Part shown: piece after piece, positions 33,077 to 41,820 of the stretch | Layout: each line of letters begins with the position of its first letter | Position numbering within the stretch: position 1 is the first letter of the stretch | Origin: an uncultured Eubacteriales bacterium | GTDB taxonomy: Bacteria; Bacillota; Clostridia; Oscillospirales; Acutalibacteraceae | Direction of reading: 5' to 3' | Assembly: GCA_934486705.1 (NCBI GenBank) | Contig: CAKSQS010000017.1 | Location: forward strand, 1 to 42,342 | DNA length: 42,342 nucleotides | The notes under the pieces: generated by a model | What the model was told of the DNA's origin: nothing | What the model saw: only the letters and a program-made list of their open reading frames with translations | The model's database searches: none | Made by a program: the position numbers and the translations under genes

Positions 33077-33973
33077 TTGAAAAAGAGAAAAGTCAATAAT
33101 AAGCACGCGCTGCCTAACGGAGTAAATCCGCAGCATTTCAGAAAAAGTCAGCTTAAAATATATGCTTACATAATACCCATTGCGGCGGTTATGTGCCTGC
33201 CTATAATTTACATTTTTATAAATGCGTTTAAGCCCATAAGCGAGCTTATGGCATATCCGCCGAGATTTTACGTTAAAAACCCGACATTTGAAAATTTCAA
33301 AAGTCTGTTCAATTTATCGTCCGGCACGGCTATACCCATGAGCCGATATATTTTCAACAGCGTTATTGTAACGGTGGCAACCGTGCTTGCCAATATTTTA
33401 ATATCCGTAAATGTGGGGTATGTGCTTTCAAAAAAGCGGTTCAAGGCGAAAAACGCCATACTTACGGCAAATACCGTGGCGCTTTCCTTTATAACCGTTG
33501 CGGTGGCTATACCGAGATATTTTATTATATACTACACCGGCTTGCAAAACAATTTTTTAAGCAACATAATTCCGCTTATAGTAACGCCTACCTGTATATT
33601 CCTTACAAAGCAGTTTATAGATCAGCTGCCGAACGCGCTTATTGAGGCGGCGATAATAGACGGCGCAACCGATTATCAGATACTGAACAAAATTATAATT
33701 CCGCTTGTAAAGCCCACGCTTGCAACCGTTGCAATGCTCAGCTTTCAGTCGGCTTGGAACTCAACCGAGGCGTCAACCCTGTTTCTCGATAACGAATCGC
33801 TCAAAACATTCGCTTATTATATGGGAATTTTGCCGAGCAACGTGGGTAACTCCGTTGCGGGTATGGGTATATCCGCCGCGGGAACGCTTATTATGTTCTT
33901 ACCGAATTTAATTCTGTTTATTGTTTTGCAGTCAAGGGTTATGAATACCATGGCTCATTCCGGTATTAAATAA
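33077..33973 (+). CDS. CUT1 sugar ABC transporter permease (MalG-like)
   Basis: Second membrane subunit of the first pair, about six helices, with the EAA loop at Glu190 (IEAAIIDGATDYQI). The start is TTG 33077, supported by GGGGAGG 9 nt upstream and by no better codon close by. The first 30 residues are a basic cytoplasmic tail, a little longer than usual. The final residues match the typical MalG C-terminus (NTMAHSGIK). The Yip1-type gene follows after 18 bp. Confidence 0.93.
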   Translation: MKKRKVNNKHALPNGVNPQHFRKSQLKIYAYIIPIAAVMCLPIIYIFINAFKPISELMAYPPRFYVKNPTFENFKSLFNLSSGTAIPMSRYIFNSVIVTVATVLANILISVNVGYVLSKKRFKAKNAILTANTVALSFITVAVAIPRYFIIYYTGLQNNFLSNIIPLIVTPTCIFLTKQFIDQLPNALIEAAIIDGATDYQILNKIIIPLVKPTLATVAMLSFQSAWNSTEASTLFLDNESLKTFAYYMGILPSNVGNSVAGMGISAAGTLIMFLPNLILFIVLQSRVMNTMAHSGIK

Positions 33974-33991
33974 TATTCAAGGGAAACTGTT

Positions 33992-36049
33992 ATGAAAAAA
34001 ATAAAAATTTTGGCGGTTATATTGCTTTCGGCAGTGCTGTTTGCCGTGCCTGCCTCCGCTGCGAGAAGTACCGCATATACATATACGATTTCCGTTGACG
34101 GAGATTACATACGCACGCAGGACGCTTACATTCCGAGCCGCACCTATTTGAACGAATGTAACCTGTCTGCCCCGCAGGATGTTTTTATAAAGGGCAATAT
34201 TATGTATGTTGCGGATACGGGGAACAGCCGTATTGTGATATACGATACCGATACCGATAAATTCCGCGAGTTTAAATATTCGGAATTTGTAAAGCCTACG
34301 GGCGTTTTTGTTGATGACGACGGGGAAATGTATGTCGCCGATACGGATGCGCAGGCGGTATTTGTATTCGGCAGCGATGAAAAGCTTAAATTGAAGATAG
34401 GAAGACCCGACAGCATACTTTTCGGCAGTCAGAGCGAATATAAGCCCAAAAATGTGGTTGTATCTTCCCAAAAAAATATTTTTGTAGTCGGGCTCGGCTC
34501 ATATGAGGGTATAATGCAGTTTGATAAGAACGGCGAGTTTCAGGGCTATTTCGCAGCCAATAAGCGTACTCTTACCGCCTTCGAAAGATTGCAGCAGTTG
34601 GTACTTAACGAGGAGCAGATAAACAGCCTTTCAAATAAAATTCCGAACGCCGTTTTTAATATTGATATTAACTCAAACGACCTTATTTACAGCGTTACGC
34701 AAAGCGGCGAGGGCAGCGAGTCAAACGTAGATGTTCAGTCAAAAACCGAAAACAGTATAAAGCTGCACAATATGGCGGGAACGAATATACTTTCGGTCAA
34801 TAAATTTATGGATGACGAATGGAACTTTACCGACGTTGCGGCGGGGCAGAACAGCAATTCGGTTGCCGTTACGAAAACGGGGCTTATTTATGAGTACGAT
34901 ACCGACGGTAATCTGCTCTTCTCATTCGGCGGCAGAGCCGTAAAAAACGAGTCCTACGGGCTTATTACGGTAGCGTCTGCCGTGGCGGTTGACGATAAGG
35001 GCATTATTTACGTGCTTGATTCCGAGCGCGGCATTTTGCAGACCTTTACTCCCACCGATTTTGCCACCCTTACGCATAAGGCGCTTTATCTTATGAACAA
35101 GGGTAAATATTCCGAAGCCGAAAAGGCGTGGCAGGAAATTTTAAAGCTTAACGGAATGTCTAAAATAGCGCACGTAGGTTACGGCAGAACGCTTATGCGC
35201 CAGCAGCAGTATTCAAAGGCTTTGGAGCACTTTAAATTCGCAAACGACAGGGACGATTATTCCGAGTGCTTTTGGGAACTGCGCGATGTTTGGATAAGCA
35301 ATAATATGGTGTGGCTTATATTAGGCGCGGTGCTGCTTATTTCGGCTGTGTTGCTTAAGAAGAAATTCACAAAGAAAAAACACCGCGGTTCAGCCCTTGA
35401 TATAAGGGAAAATAACGCTACAGGCGCGGGGCGCGTTGCGGCGGATATGAATTTCTCGTTTTCAATGCTTTCCCACCCGATTGACGGATATTACTATTTA
35501 AAGCGCGGAATTTTCGGCTCGGTGCTGTCTGCGTCGCTCATTTTCGCTGCGGCACTTGTAATGTTCCTGCTCGATAACACCTGTCAGGCGTTTATATTTA
35601 ACGGCAACCCCGTTTCGCAATCTGTGACGGTGCTGTTTATTCTCTTCTTTATCTGCGCACTTTTTTGGATATTCGGGAACTATATGGTAAGCACCATAAA
35701 CGACGGCGAGGGCAGCCTTAAAAATATTTATATATTAACGGCGTATTCGCTTGTGCCTTATGTTGTTATAACCCCCGTAAAGGTTTTGCTGACCTATGTT
35801 TTCACACAGAACGAAAGCTTTTTTATAAGCCTTATGGCTACCGCGGCAATTATATGGTCGGCAATAATTCTTTACGTAGGGCTTATGAATATTCATAACT
35901 ACAATTTCGGCGAAACGCTGAAAAACGTGATTTTAACGCTGTTTATTATGATTATAGCACTGGCGGCAATAGCAATTGTCTATCTTATTTGGACGCAGCT
36001 CGTGCAGTTCTTCAGGGAGTTATTTACGGAGGTGAAATACGTTGTCTAA
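33992..36049 (+). CDS. Secreted NHL-propeller/TPR protein fused to a Yip1 membrane domain
   Basis: Role unknown; in CUT1 operons of some Firmicutes a Yip1-family protein lies next to a DUF5696 protein, as here (from memory). A signal peptide (1-23) leads to a beta-propeller of NHL-like repeats (about 40-350; repeats include ADTGNSRIVIYD, ADTDAQAVFVFG and LDSERGILQTF). Two TPR-like helix pairs follow (about 360-425; NKGKYSEAEKAWQEIL, RQQQYSKALEHF), then a membrane helix (about 437-457), a basic loop and a C-terminal Yip1-type domain with about five helices (about 500-685). The propeller and TPR should face outside, the basic loop inside. ATG 33992 follows AAGGGAAA. The 3' end overlaps the DUF5696 gene by 8 bp. 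Confidence 0.82.
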   Translation: MKKIKILAVILLSAVLFAVPASAARSTAYTYTISVDGDYIRTQDAYIPSRTYLNECNLSAPQDVFIKGNIMYVADTGNSRIVIYDTDTDKFREFKYSEFVKPTGVFVDDDGEMYVADTDAQAVFVFGSDEKLKLKIGRPDSILFGSQSEYKPKNVVVSSQKNIFVVGLGSYEGIMQFDKNGEFQGYFAANKRTLTAFERLQQLVLNEEQINSLSNKIPNAVFNIDINSNDLIYSVTQSGEGSESNVDVQSKTENSIKLHNMAGTNILSVNKFMDDEWNFTDVAAGQNSNSVAVTKTGLIYEYDTDGNLLFSFGGRAVKNESYGLITVASAVAVDDKGIIYVLDSERGILQTFTPTDFATLTHKALYLMNKGKYSEAEKAWQEILKLNGMSKIAHVGYGRTLMRQQQYSKALEHFKFANDRDDYSECFWELRDVWISNNMVWLILGAVLLISAVLLKKKFTKKKHRGSALDIRENNATGAGRVAADMNFSFSMLSHPIDGYYYLKRGIFGSVLSASLIFAAALVMFLLDNTCQAFIFNGNPVSQSVTVLFILFFICALFWIFGNYMVSTINDGEGSLKNIYILTAYSLVPYVVITPVKVLLTYVFTQNESFFISLMATAAIIWSAIILYVGLMNIHNYNFGETLKNVILTLFIMIIALAAIAIVYLIWTQLVQFFRELFTEVKYVV

Positions 36050-38315
36050 AAAAATTCAGATACCGCTTTGTATAATAATTATCGCGGTATTGGTATGCAC
36101 CGCCGTATTTGCGGGCTCGGGCGGCGCTGCGGATTTCGTAACGCCCGATACAACGTCACTTGACCTTAATTCCTGCCGCCATACCCATGAAGACGAAGAG
36201 CGCGGCAAATCGCAGCCGAATTTATTGGCGGATCTCGGCGGTTACGCCGTTATTTCGGAAAATAAGGATTACGCGCTTTACTACCGCGAGGATAACTGCA
36301 ATTTAAGGGTTCTCAATAAGAAAACAGGCTATGTGTGGGGCGGCGTTAATAAGGACGGCAAGGAGCATTTAAACGAAACGTGGCTTTCTTTAGCCGATTC
36401 GCTTGTAACCTTTACTTATCTTAACGAAGAATGCACCTCTGCGCAGATAAGCATTAACGACCCGCGCATAGAGCGCACTTTTGAAAAAAAGGATGGCGGC
36501 GCGGTTATAAGTGTAAGCGATACCGTTACCCAAATATCCTTTGATATATCGGTAAAGCTGTTTGAAGACAGTGTAAGCGTTTCTATGGTTGACGGCAGCT
36601 TATCGGAAGAGGGTGATTTCTTACTTGAATCGCTGTATATTATGCCGTTTTTCGGCTGCACCTATAACGATACGGTCTCGGGCTATATATTTGTGCCCGA
36701 CGGCGCAGGCGCGCTTATAAGATACAGCAAGTCCACAAAGTATATATCGGCGTTTGATAAGCGCGTTTACGGCATAGACCCCGCAGTTGACTCAACCTCA
36801 AATTCAAACGACCTGCTTGCCAAACGCACAAACGATTATCTTACCGACACCCCCGAAATAACCGCCCCCGTATTCGGCGCGGTTCACGGGGTGGGCTGCA
36901 ACGCTTTTTTGGCGGTAATAGAAAACGGAGCGACGTACGCATCGATATGCGCCTCTCCCGCAGGGTATGTAATTGATTATAACCGTGTAACCGCGCGGTT
37001 TGATTTCCGCACGGTTTATTCCCAGACCCTTAAAAAGGACGGCAGCGGCATACCCGTAAATCAGGAAACACCGAACGATATGTCACCCTCGGTAAGATAT
37101 TATTTTCTTGACGGGGAAAGCGCCGATTATTCGGGTATGGCGGTCAAGTACAGAAACATCTTAAAAGCAAAATCGCTTAAAAATAAAACCGAGAGGGAAG
37201 ACGAAGACATACCGCTCCGCCTTGATATTGTGGCGGCGGATGTAAAGAGCGGCAAATTCTTCAATAAATATATAAAAATGACCTCGGTAAAAGAGGCGGC
37301 GGAAATATGCGGCGCCTTTGGAAAAGAGGATGTAAACAACATTACGCTTTCCTACAAGGGCTGGACAAAAGGGGGACTGAACGGCGGTAAATACGGCAAT
37401 ATTGCTTTGGATAAACGCCTCGGCTCTGACAGTGATTTGCAAAAGCTTAAAAAGCAGCTGGAAAGCGGCGGCGGTCGGCTTTATTTGGACTTTAACGCAT
37501 TAACCGCCAATAAGGACCAATGCAATCCCGATATGGATTCGGCAAAAACTATCGCAAATAAAAATATGGGCTTTGTGCGGGATAACAAGAATATAAAGTA
37601 TAACGTTTCCTATGTTATACGCCCGAAAAGCATTATTTCCGCGGTTGTAAAGCTTAAAAATAAATACGGCGGCTACGGCCTTTCGCTTTCGGGGATAGGA
37701 GACAATTCCTTTGCCGACTTCACCAAGGGCGAAACGGTTACGCGCGCCGCTAACGACGGTGCTGTGGCAAAGCTGATAGGTAAGACCGAAAACAGCATTG
37801 CGCTGTCTGCTCCCAACTCTTACCTTTGGGGCGATACCGATGATTATTTCGATATGCCGCTTGAAAACAGCCAGTATTTGTACGAAACGGATTCCGTGCC
37901 GTTTTTACCCATAGTTTTAAAGGGTTCGGTGGATTACTATTCGCCCTATATAAATCAGGGATATTACACAGAGGACAGTATTCTTAAAATTATAGAATAC
38001 GGTGCATACCCTTCGTTCCTTACAATGAAAGCGGAGAACGAAAAGCTTATAGGCACGCCGTCAGCCGACTATTTTTCAATAAATATAGATAACTGGAAAG
38101 ACGCCGCCGTTTCTTCCTATAAGCAGATAAACGAGGTTTTAAAGCAGACAGAGGGCGCCGAGATTACCGAGCATAAGGTCATAAAAGACGGAGTTGTAAG
38201 GGTAAAATATTCAAACGGCGCTGCGGTTTATGTTAATTATCTTAACGAGGATTATAAGGACGGCAATATAACCGTTAAGGCAAAAAGTTCTATCTGTACC
38301 AAAGGGGTGGCATAA
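36042..38315 (+). CDS. Exported DUF5696-type protein
   Basis: Secreted protein with an uncleaved or cleavable N-terminal hydrophobic segment (about 6-26). By recognition it belongs to the family listed as DUF5696, known mainly from sugar-transport operons of Gram-positives; no activity is established to my knowledge. Landmarks are GYIFVPDGAGALIRY (about 220), FGAVHGVGCNAFLAVIENG (about 285) and SPSVRYYFLDGESADYSGMA (about 350). The second half (about 395-640) has alternating helix/strand character that could be a TIM barrel, but I see no certain catalytic pair. Start TTG 36042 is supported by GGAGG 9 nt upstream and overlaps the Yip1 gene. It sits between the two permease pairs with a 2-bp gap to the next, so it is almost certainly part of the transport function. 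Confidence 0.75.
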   Translation: MSKKIQIPLCIIIIAVLVCTAVFAGSGGAADFVTPDTTSLDLNSCRHTHEDEERGKSQPNLLADLGGYAVISENKDYALYYREDNCNLRVLNKKTGYVWGGVNKDGKEHLNETWLSLADSLVTFTYLNEECTSAQISINDPRIERTFEKKDGGAVISVSDTVTQISFDISVKLFEDSVSVSMVDGSLSEEGDFLLESLYIMPFFGCTYNDTVSGYIFVPDGAGALIRYSKSTKYISAFDKRVYGIDPAVDSTSNSNDLLAKRTNDYLTDTPEITAPVFGAVHGVGCNAFLAVIENGATYASICASPAGYVIDYNRVTARFDFRTVYSQTLKKDGSGIPVNQETPNDMSPSVRYYFLDGESADYSGMAVKYRNILKAKSLKNKTEREDEDIPLRLDIVAADVKSGKFFNKYIKMTSVKEAAEICGAFGKEDVNNITLSYKGWTKGGLNGGKYGNIALDKRLGSDSDLQKLKKQLESGGGRLYLDFNALTANKDQCNPDMDSAKTIANKNMGFVRDNKNIKYNVSYVIRPKSIISAVVKLKNKYGGYGLSLSGIGDNSFADFTKGETVTRAANDGAVAKLIGKTENSIALSAPNSYLWGDTDDYFDMPLENSQYLYETDSVPFLPIVLKGSVDYYSPYINQGYYTEDSILKIIEYGAYPSFLTMKAENEKLIGTPSADYFSINIDNWKDAAVSSYKQINEVLKQTEGAEITEHKVIKDGVVRVKYSNGAAVYVNYLNEDYKDGNITVKAKSSICTKGVA

Positions 38316-38317
38316 GC

Positions 38318-39181
38318 TTGAAGAATAAACTGAATTACGAAACAAAAGACAGGCTTGTGGGCATAGCTTTTATTCTTCCGTGGATAATCGGTTTTTTAAG
38401 CCTTACGCTTTACCCCATAATATATTCCGTTATTTTAAGCGTCAGTAACGTTCAGCTTTACCCCGGTAAGACCGTTTTGGATTTTGCAGGCTTGAAATAT
38501 TACAATTACGCCTGGAATGTGGATACCGATTTCAGGCTTGATGTGGGTCAGGCGGTAATACTTATATGCTGCGCAACACCTGTAATAGTTGTTTTCTCGC
38601 TGATTATAGCCTTGCTTTTAAACAGCAAATTTTTCGGCAGAACCTTTTTGCGCGCCGTATACTTTCTTCCCGTAATAGTAATGAGCGGCCCTGCAATAAG
38701 CGGACTGCTTACCGATTACACGGTTGATTTTTCCGCAAAAAATCCCGAAATATTCAGCCTTATAAACGCGCTGCCGGGGGTTATTAAAAGCCCGCTTGTT
38801 TATATTCTCGATAACCTTGTGCTTATACTTTGGTTTTCGGGAGTTGAAATAATAGTATTTCTTGCGGGACTTCAAAAAATATCGCCGTCGCTTTATGAGG
38901 CGGCTTCAATAGACGGCGCGGGCGCATGGGAAAAGTTTTGGAAAATAACCCTTCCGCATATTGCTCCCATTGCCATGGTTTGCGCAATATATGCAATAGT
39001 TGATATTTCAAACTATTCGGAGCTTTCAATAAACGGCAGAATTTCATCACACCTGTTTGATACCAACAGTATGTACAGCTTTTCGGCTGCTATGTCCTGG
39101 ATATACTTTGCAATACTGCTTGTTATGCTTTTGGCGGTGTTTGTGATATTTAATCTTGTTAAAAGCAGACGTGACAGATGA
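38318..39181 (+). CDS. CUT1 sugar ABC transporter permease (MalF-like), second pair
   Basis: Six-helix permease with the EAA loop at Glu194 (YEAASIDGAGAWEKF). It starts with TTG 38318 only 2 bp after the DUF5696 stop, with AAAGGGGTGG as ribosome site. Sequence is clearly different from the first MalF-like subunit, so it is not a recent duplicate. The partner permease begins 18 bp downstream. Confidence 0.93.
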   Translation: MKNKLNYETKDRLVGIAFILPWIIGFLSLTLYPIIYSVILSVSNVQLYPGKTVLDFAGLKYYNYAWNVDTDFRLDVGQAVILICCATPVIVVFSLIIALLLNSKFFGRTFLRAVYFLPVIVMSGPAISGLLTDYTVDFSAKNPEIFSLINALPGVIKSPLVYILDNLVLILWFSGVEIIVFLAGLQKISPSLYEAASIDGAGAWEKFWKITLPHIAPIAMVCAIYAIVDISNYSELSINGRISSHLFDTNSMYSFSAAMSWIYFAILLVMLLAVFVIFNLVKSRRDR

Positions 39182-39199
39182 TAGGGGGCGGCTGAAAAA

Positions 39200-40126
39200 A
39201 TGAAACCATTAAAAAAGAGCAGTGTAAACGCTGTGTTAAAGGGCAACGAAACAAGGGACGGTATTTTTGTTATTCTTCTCAGGTATTGCATATTGATAGC
39301 AATAGGCTTCGTTTACCTTTACCCCATAATTTATATGGTCGTAAACAGCTTTTTCTCCGTAGAAGAGCTTACCGACCCGCGCGTTACCTGGATACCGCGC
39401 GAGCTGTATTTGGATAACTTCCGCAAAGCGTTTGTAACGCTGGATTTTTTCAAGGCGTTCGGAAATTCCGTTATAATGAGCCTTGTTCCCGCAATATTGC
39501 AAACGGCGGTCTGCGCCTGCACGGGCTTCGGACTTGCACGCTTTAAGCTTAAAACGGGGCATATATGGTTTATACTCATAATCGCAACGTTTATACTTCC
39601 CACGCAGGTTATGCTTGTGCCGCGGTATGTTATGTTTTATAACATGGGCATGATAAACACGGTTTTTGTTCAGTATGTTCCGGCAATACTCGGTCAGGGA
39701 ATTAAAAGCGCAATATTTATACTTGTATTTTACCAGTATTTTTCAACCTACCCGAAATCGTTTGACGAGGCGGCGGAGCTTGACGGCGCGGGCAAATTCC
39801 AGATATTTATTAAAATAGCGCTGCCGATAGCCGCGTCGGCAATACTTTTGTGTTTCCTTTTCAGCCTTGTTTGGTACTGGAACGAAACATATCAGTCAAA
39901 TTATATGTTCGGGGCAAAAATACCCACATTGCCGCTGAAACTCAACTCCTTTACCACGCTTTATAAGGCACAGTACGGCAGCGGCGCGTCGGTTGCGTCA
40001 GACCCTAACGAATCGGTAGCGTTAGCGGGAACACTTCTTTCCATTCTTCCTATGGTTGTGCTTTATATCATATGCCAGAGGAAGTTTATTGCAAGCATTG
40101 AACAGTCGGGTATAACGGGCGAGTAA
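39200..40126 (+). CDS. CUT1 sugar ABC transporter permease (MalG-like), second pair
   Basis: MalG-type permease, about six helices, with the EAA loop at Glu190 (DEAAELDGAGKF) and the usual C-terminus ASIEQSGITGE. ATG 39200 follows AGGGGGCGG. With the previous gene it forms a second complete channel in the same operon. Its cognate binding protein could be the lipoprotein at 21491, as the large one at 29284 is coupled to the first pair. Confidence 0.93.
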   Translation: MKPLKKSSVNAVLKGNETRDGIFVILLRYCILIAIGFVYLYPIIYMVVNSFFSVEELTDPRVTWIPRELYLDNFRKAFVTLDFFKAFGNSVIMSLVPAILQTAVCACTGFGLARFKLKTGHIWFILIIATFILPTQVMLVPRYVMFYNMGMINTVFVQYVPAILGQGIKSAIFILVFYQYFSTYPKSFDEAAELDGAGKFQIFIKIALPIAASAILLCFLFSLVWYWNETYQSNYMFGAKIPTLPLKLNSFTTLYKAQYGSGASVASDPNESVALAGTLLSILPMVVLYIICQRKFIASIEQSGITGE

Positions 40127-40150
40127 AACCGTATTTCGCAGAGGTGAATT

Positions 40151-41800
40151 ATGAAACTGCTTGATGAACGGGTAAGAGAAACAATTTTTCCCGTAAGAAT
40201 AGTTAAGGCTTTCGGGAACGTAAAAAAGGCAGAAATGCTTACAACCCCCAAACCTTTGCAAATAGGGCTTAAAGAGCCCGAATGCACCGTTTTTAAAAAC
40301 GGGGAAGACGGCGAAAACGCGGGCGTACTGCTTGATTTCGGCAGGGAGATAAACGGCTGCGCGAGAATTATGACCTATTCCTGCGGAAATGCGGGCATTG
40401 CAAAAGCGCGTGTTGTATGCGGCGAGTCGGTAACCGAGGCATTGAGTGAAATAGGCGAAAAAAACGCCACAAACGACCATGCCTTAAGGGATTTTGAAAC
40501 AGAGCTCCGCCCGTTCAGCGATATGACATTTAACGAAACGGGCTTTCGGTTTGTATTTTTTGAGCTTACGGGCAAAAATACCGAGCTTGTAATAAAATCA
40601 ATATCGGCAGTGGCGGTATACCGCGATCTGCCATATCTCGGTACATTCAGCTGTAACGACCCCACGCTTAATAAAATATACTCAACCTGCGCTTATACCT
40701 GCCATATGTGCCTGCAAAGCTACATATGGGACGGCATTAAGCGCGACCGCCTTGTGTGGGTGGGGGATATGCACCCAGAAATGCTGACAGTGCGCACGGT
40801 TTTCGGCGATATACCGCTTATGGCTCAGACATTGGAATATATTAAAAACGCAACGCCTTTGCCCGAGTGGATGAACAATATGCCCGCGTATTCCTTGTGG
40901 TGGATGATAATTGTGAGGGATTGGTATTTATACACAGGCAGCGAGGAATTTTTAAAAGAAAACGCGGAATATATACTTGCGCTGTCAAAGCAGATTTGCT
41001 CCGCCGTGTCTGACAGCGGCGAAGACAGCCTCGGCAGCTATTTCCTTGATTGGCCTACAAATGAAACGGCGGCGGGGAAATACGGCACACGCGCATTACT
41101 TGTCATATCTCTTAAGGCGGCGGAAGAACTGTGCGGGTACTGCAGGGATGAAAATACCGCCGAAGTGTGCCGCGAAAAAGCCGAAATACTTAAAAAATGC
41201 AGGTGGGATTTCTGCGGTGCAAAGCAGACTGCGGCTATTATTTCCTTAGCGGGCTGCTGCGATGAGAAAAAAGCTGCCGACGAAATACTGAAAGGCGGCG
41301 CGGCGGGCTTTTCAACCTTTATGAGCTACTATCTTTTAAAAGCAGCGGCAAAAAAGGATATGCAGGCAGCACTGCGCACGCTTAAAGAATATTACGGCGC
41401 AATGCTTGACTCTGGGGCTACCACATTTTGGGAAGACTTTGATATAAGGTGGGCTGAAAACGCCGCCCCGATAGACAGAATACCCGCAAGCGGCGAAAGC
41501 GATATTCACGGGGATAACGGCGCGTTTTGCTATAAGGGCTTTCGACACAGCCTGTGCCACGGGTGGTCGTCTGCGCCGGCAGCGTTTTTGGCAGATGAGG
41601 TATTGGGAATACACATACTTTCCCCGGGGTGCGAAACGGTGGAAATTAAGCCGAATTTAGGCGGTCTTAACTGGGCAAAAGGCACATTTCCCACGCCGCA
41701 CGGCTTAATAACGGTAAGCTGCGAGCAAGACGAAAACGGCGATATGCAGGTCAATTGGACAGCACCCGAAAATATTAAGATAATATGCGATTTCAGCTGA
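40151..41800 (+). CDS. Cytosolic GH78-like alpha-L-rhamnosidase-type glycosidase
   Basis: Six-hairpin glycosidase related to GH78. The short N-terminal sandwich includes LLDFGREINGCARI (about 60-75) and AVAVYRDLPYLGTFSCNDPTLNKIY (about 155-180, the linker typical of rhamnosidases). The catalytic-loop signature is WDGIKRDRLVWVGD at 193-206, matching the DGxKRDRxxWxGD form of this subgroup. The C-terminus has SLCHGWSSAPAAFL and the closing sandwich. At 549 residues it is short for GH78 and lacks extra N-terminal domains. There is no signal peptide. ATG 40151 follows GAGGTGA. It is 24 bp after the last permease. It is distinct from the 15245 enzyme and may act on a different rhamnosyl or related linkage. 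Confidence 0.82.
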   Translation: MKLLDERVRETIFPVRIVKAFGNVKKAEMLTTPKPLQIGLKEPECTVFKNGEDGENAGVLLDFGREINGCARIMTYSCGNAGIAKARVVCGESVTEALSEIGEKNATNDHALRDFETELRPFSDMTFNETGFRFVFFELTGKNTELVIKSISAVAVYRDLPYLGTFSCNDPTLNKIYSTCAYTCHMCLQSYIWDGIKRDRLVWVGDMHPEMLTVRTVFGDIPLMAQTLEYIKNATPLPEWMNNMPAYSLWWMIIVRDWYLYTGSEEFLKENAEYILALSKQICSAVSDSGEDSLGSYFLDWPTNETAAGKYGTRALLVISLKAAEELCGYCRDENTAEVCREKAEILKKCRWDFCGAKQTAAIISLAGCCDEKKAADEILKGGAAGFSTFMSYYLLKAAAKKDMQAALRTLKEYYGAMLDSGATTFWEDFDIRWAENAAPIDRIPASGESDIHGDNGAFCYKGFRHSLCHGWSSAPAAFLADEVLGIHILSPGCETVEIKPNLGGLNWAKGTFPTPHGLITVSCEQDENGDMQVNWTAPENIKIICDFS

Positions 41801-41820
41801 AATTTAGGTGGTAAATAATT

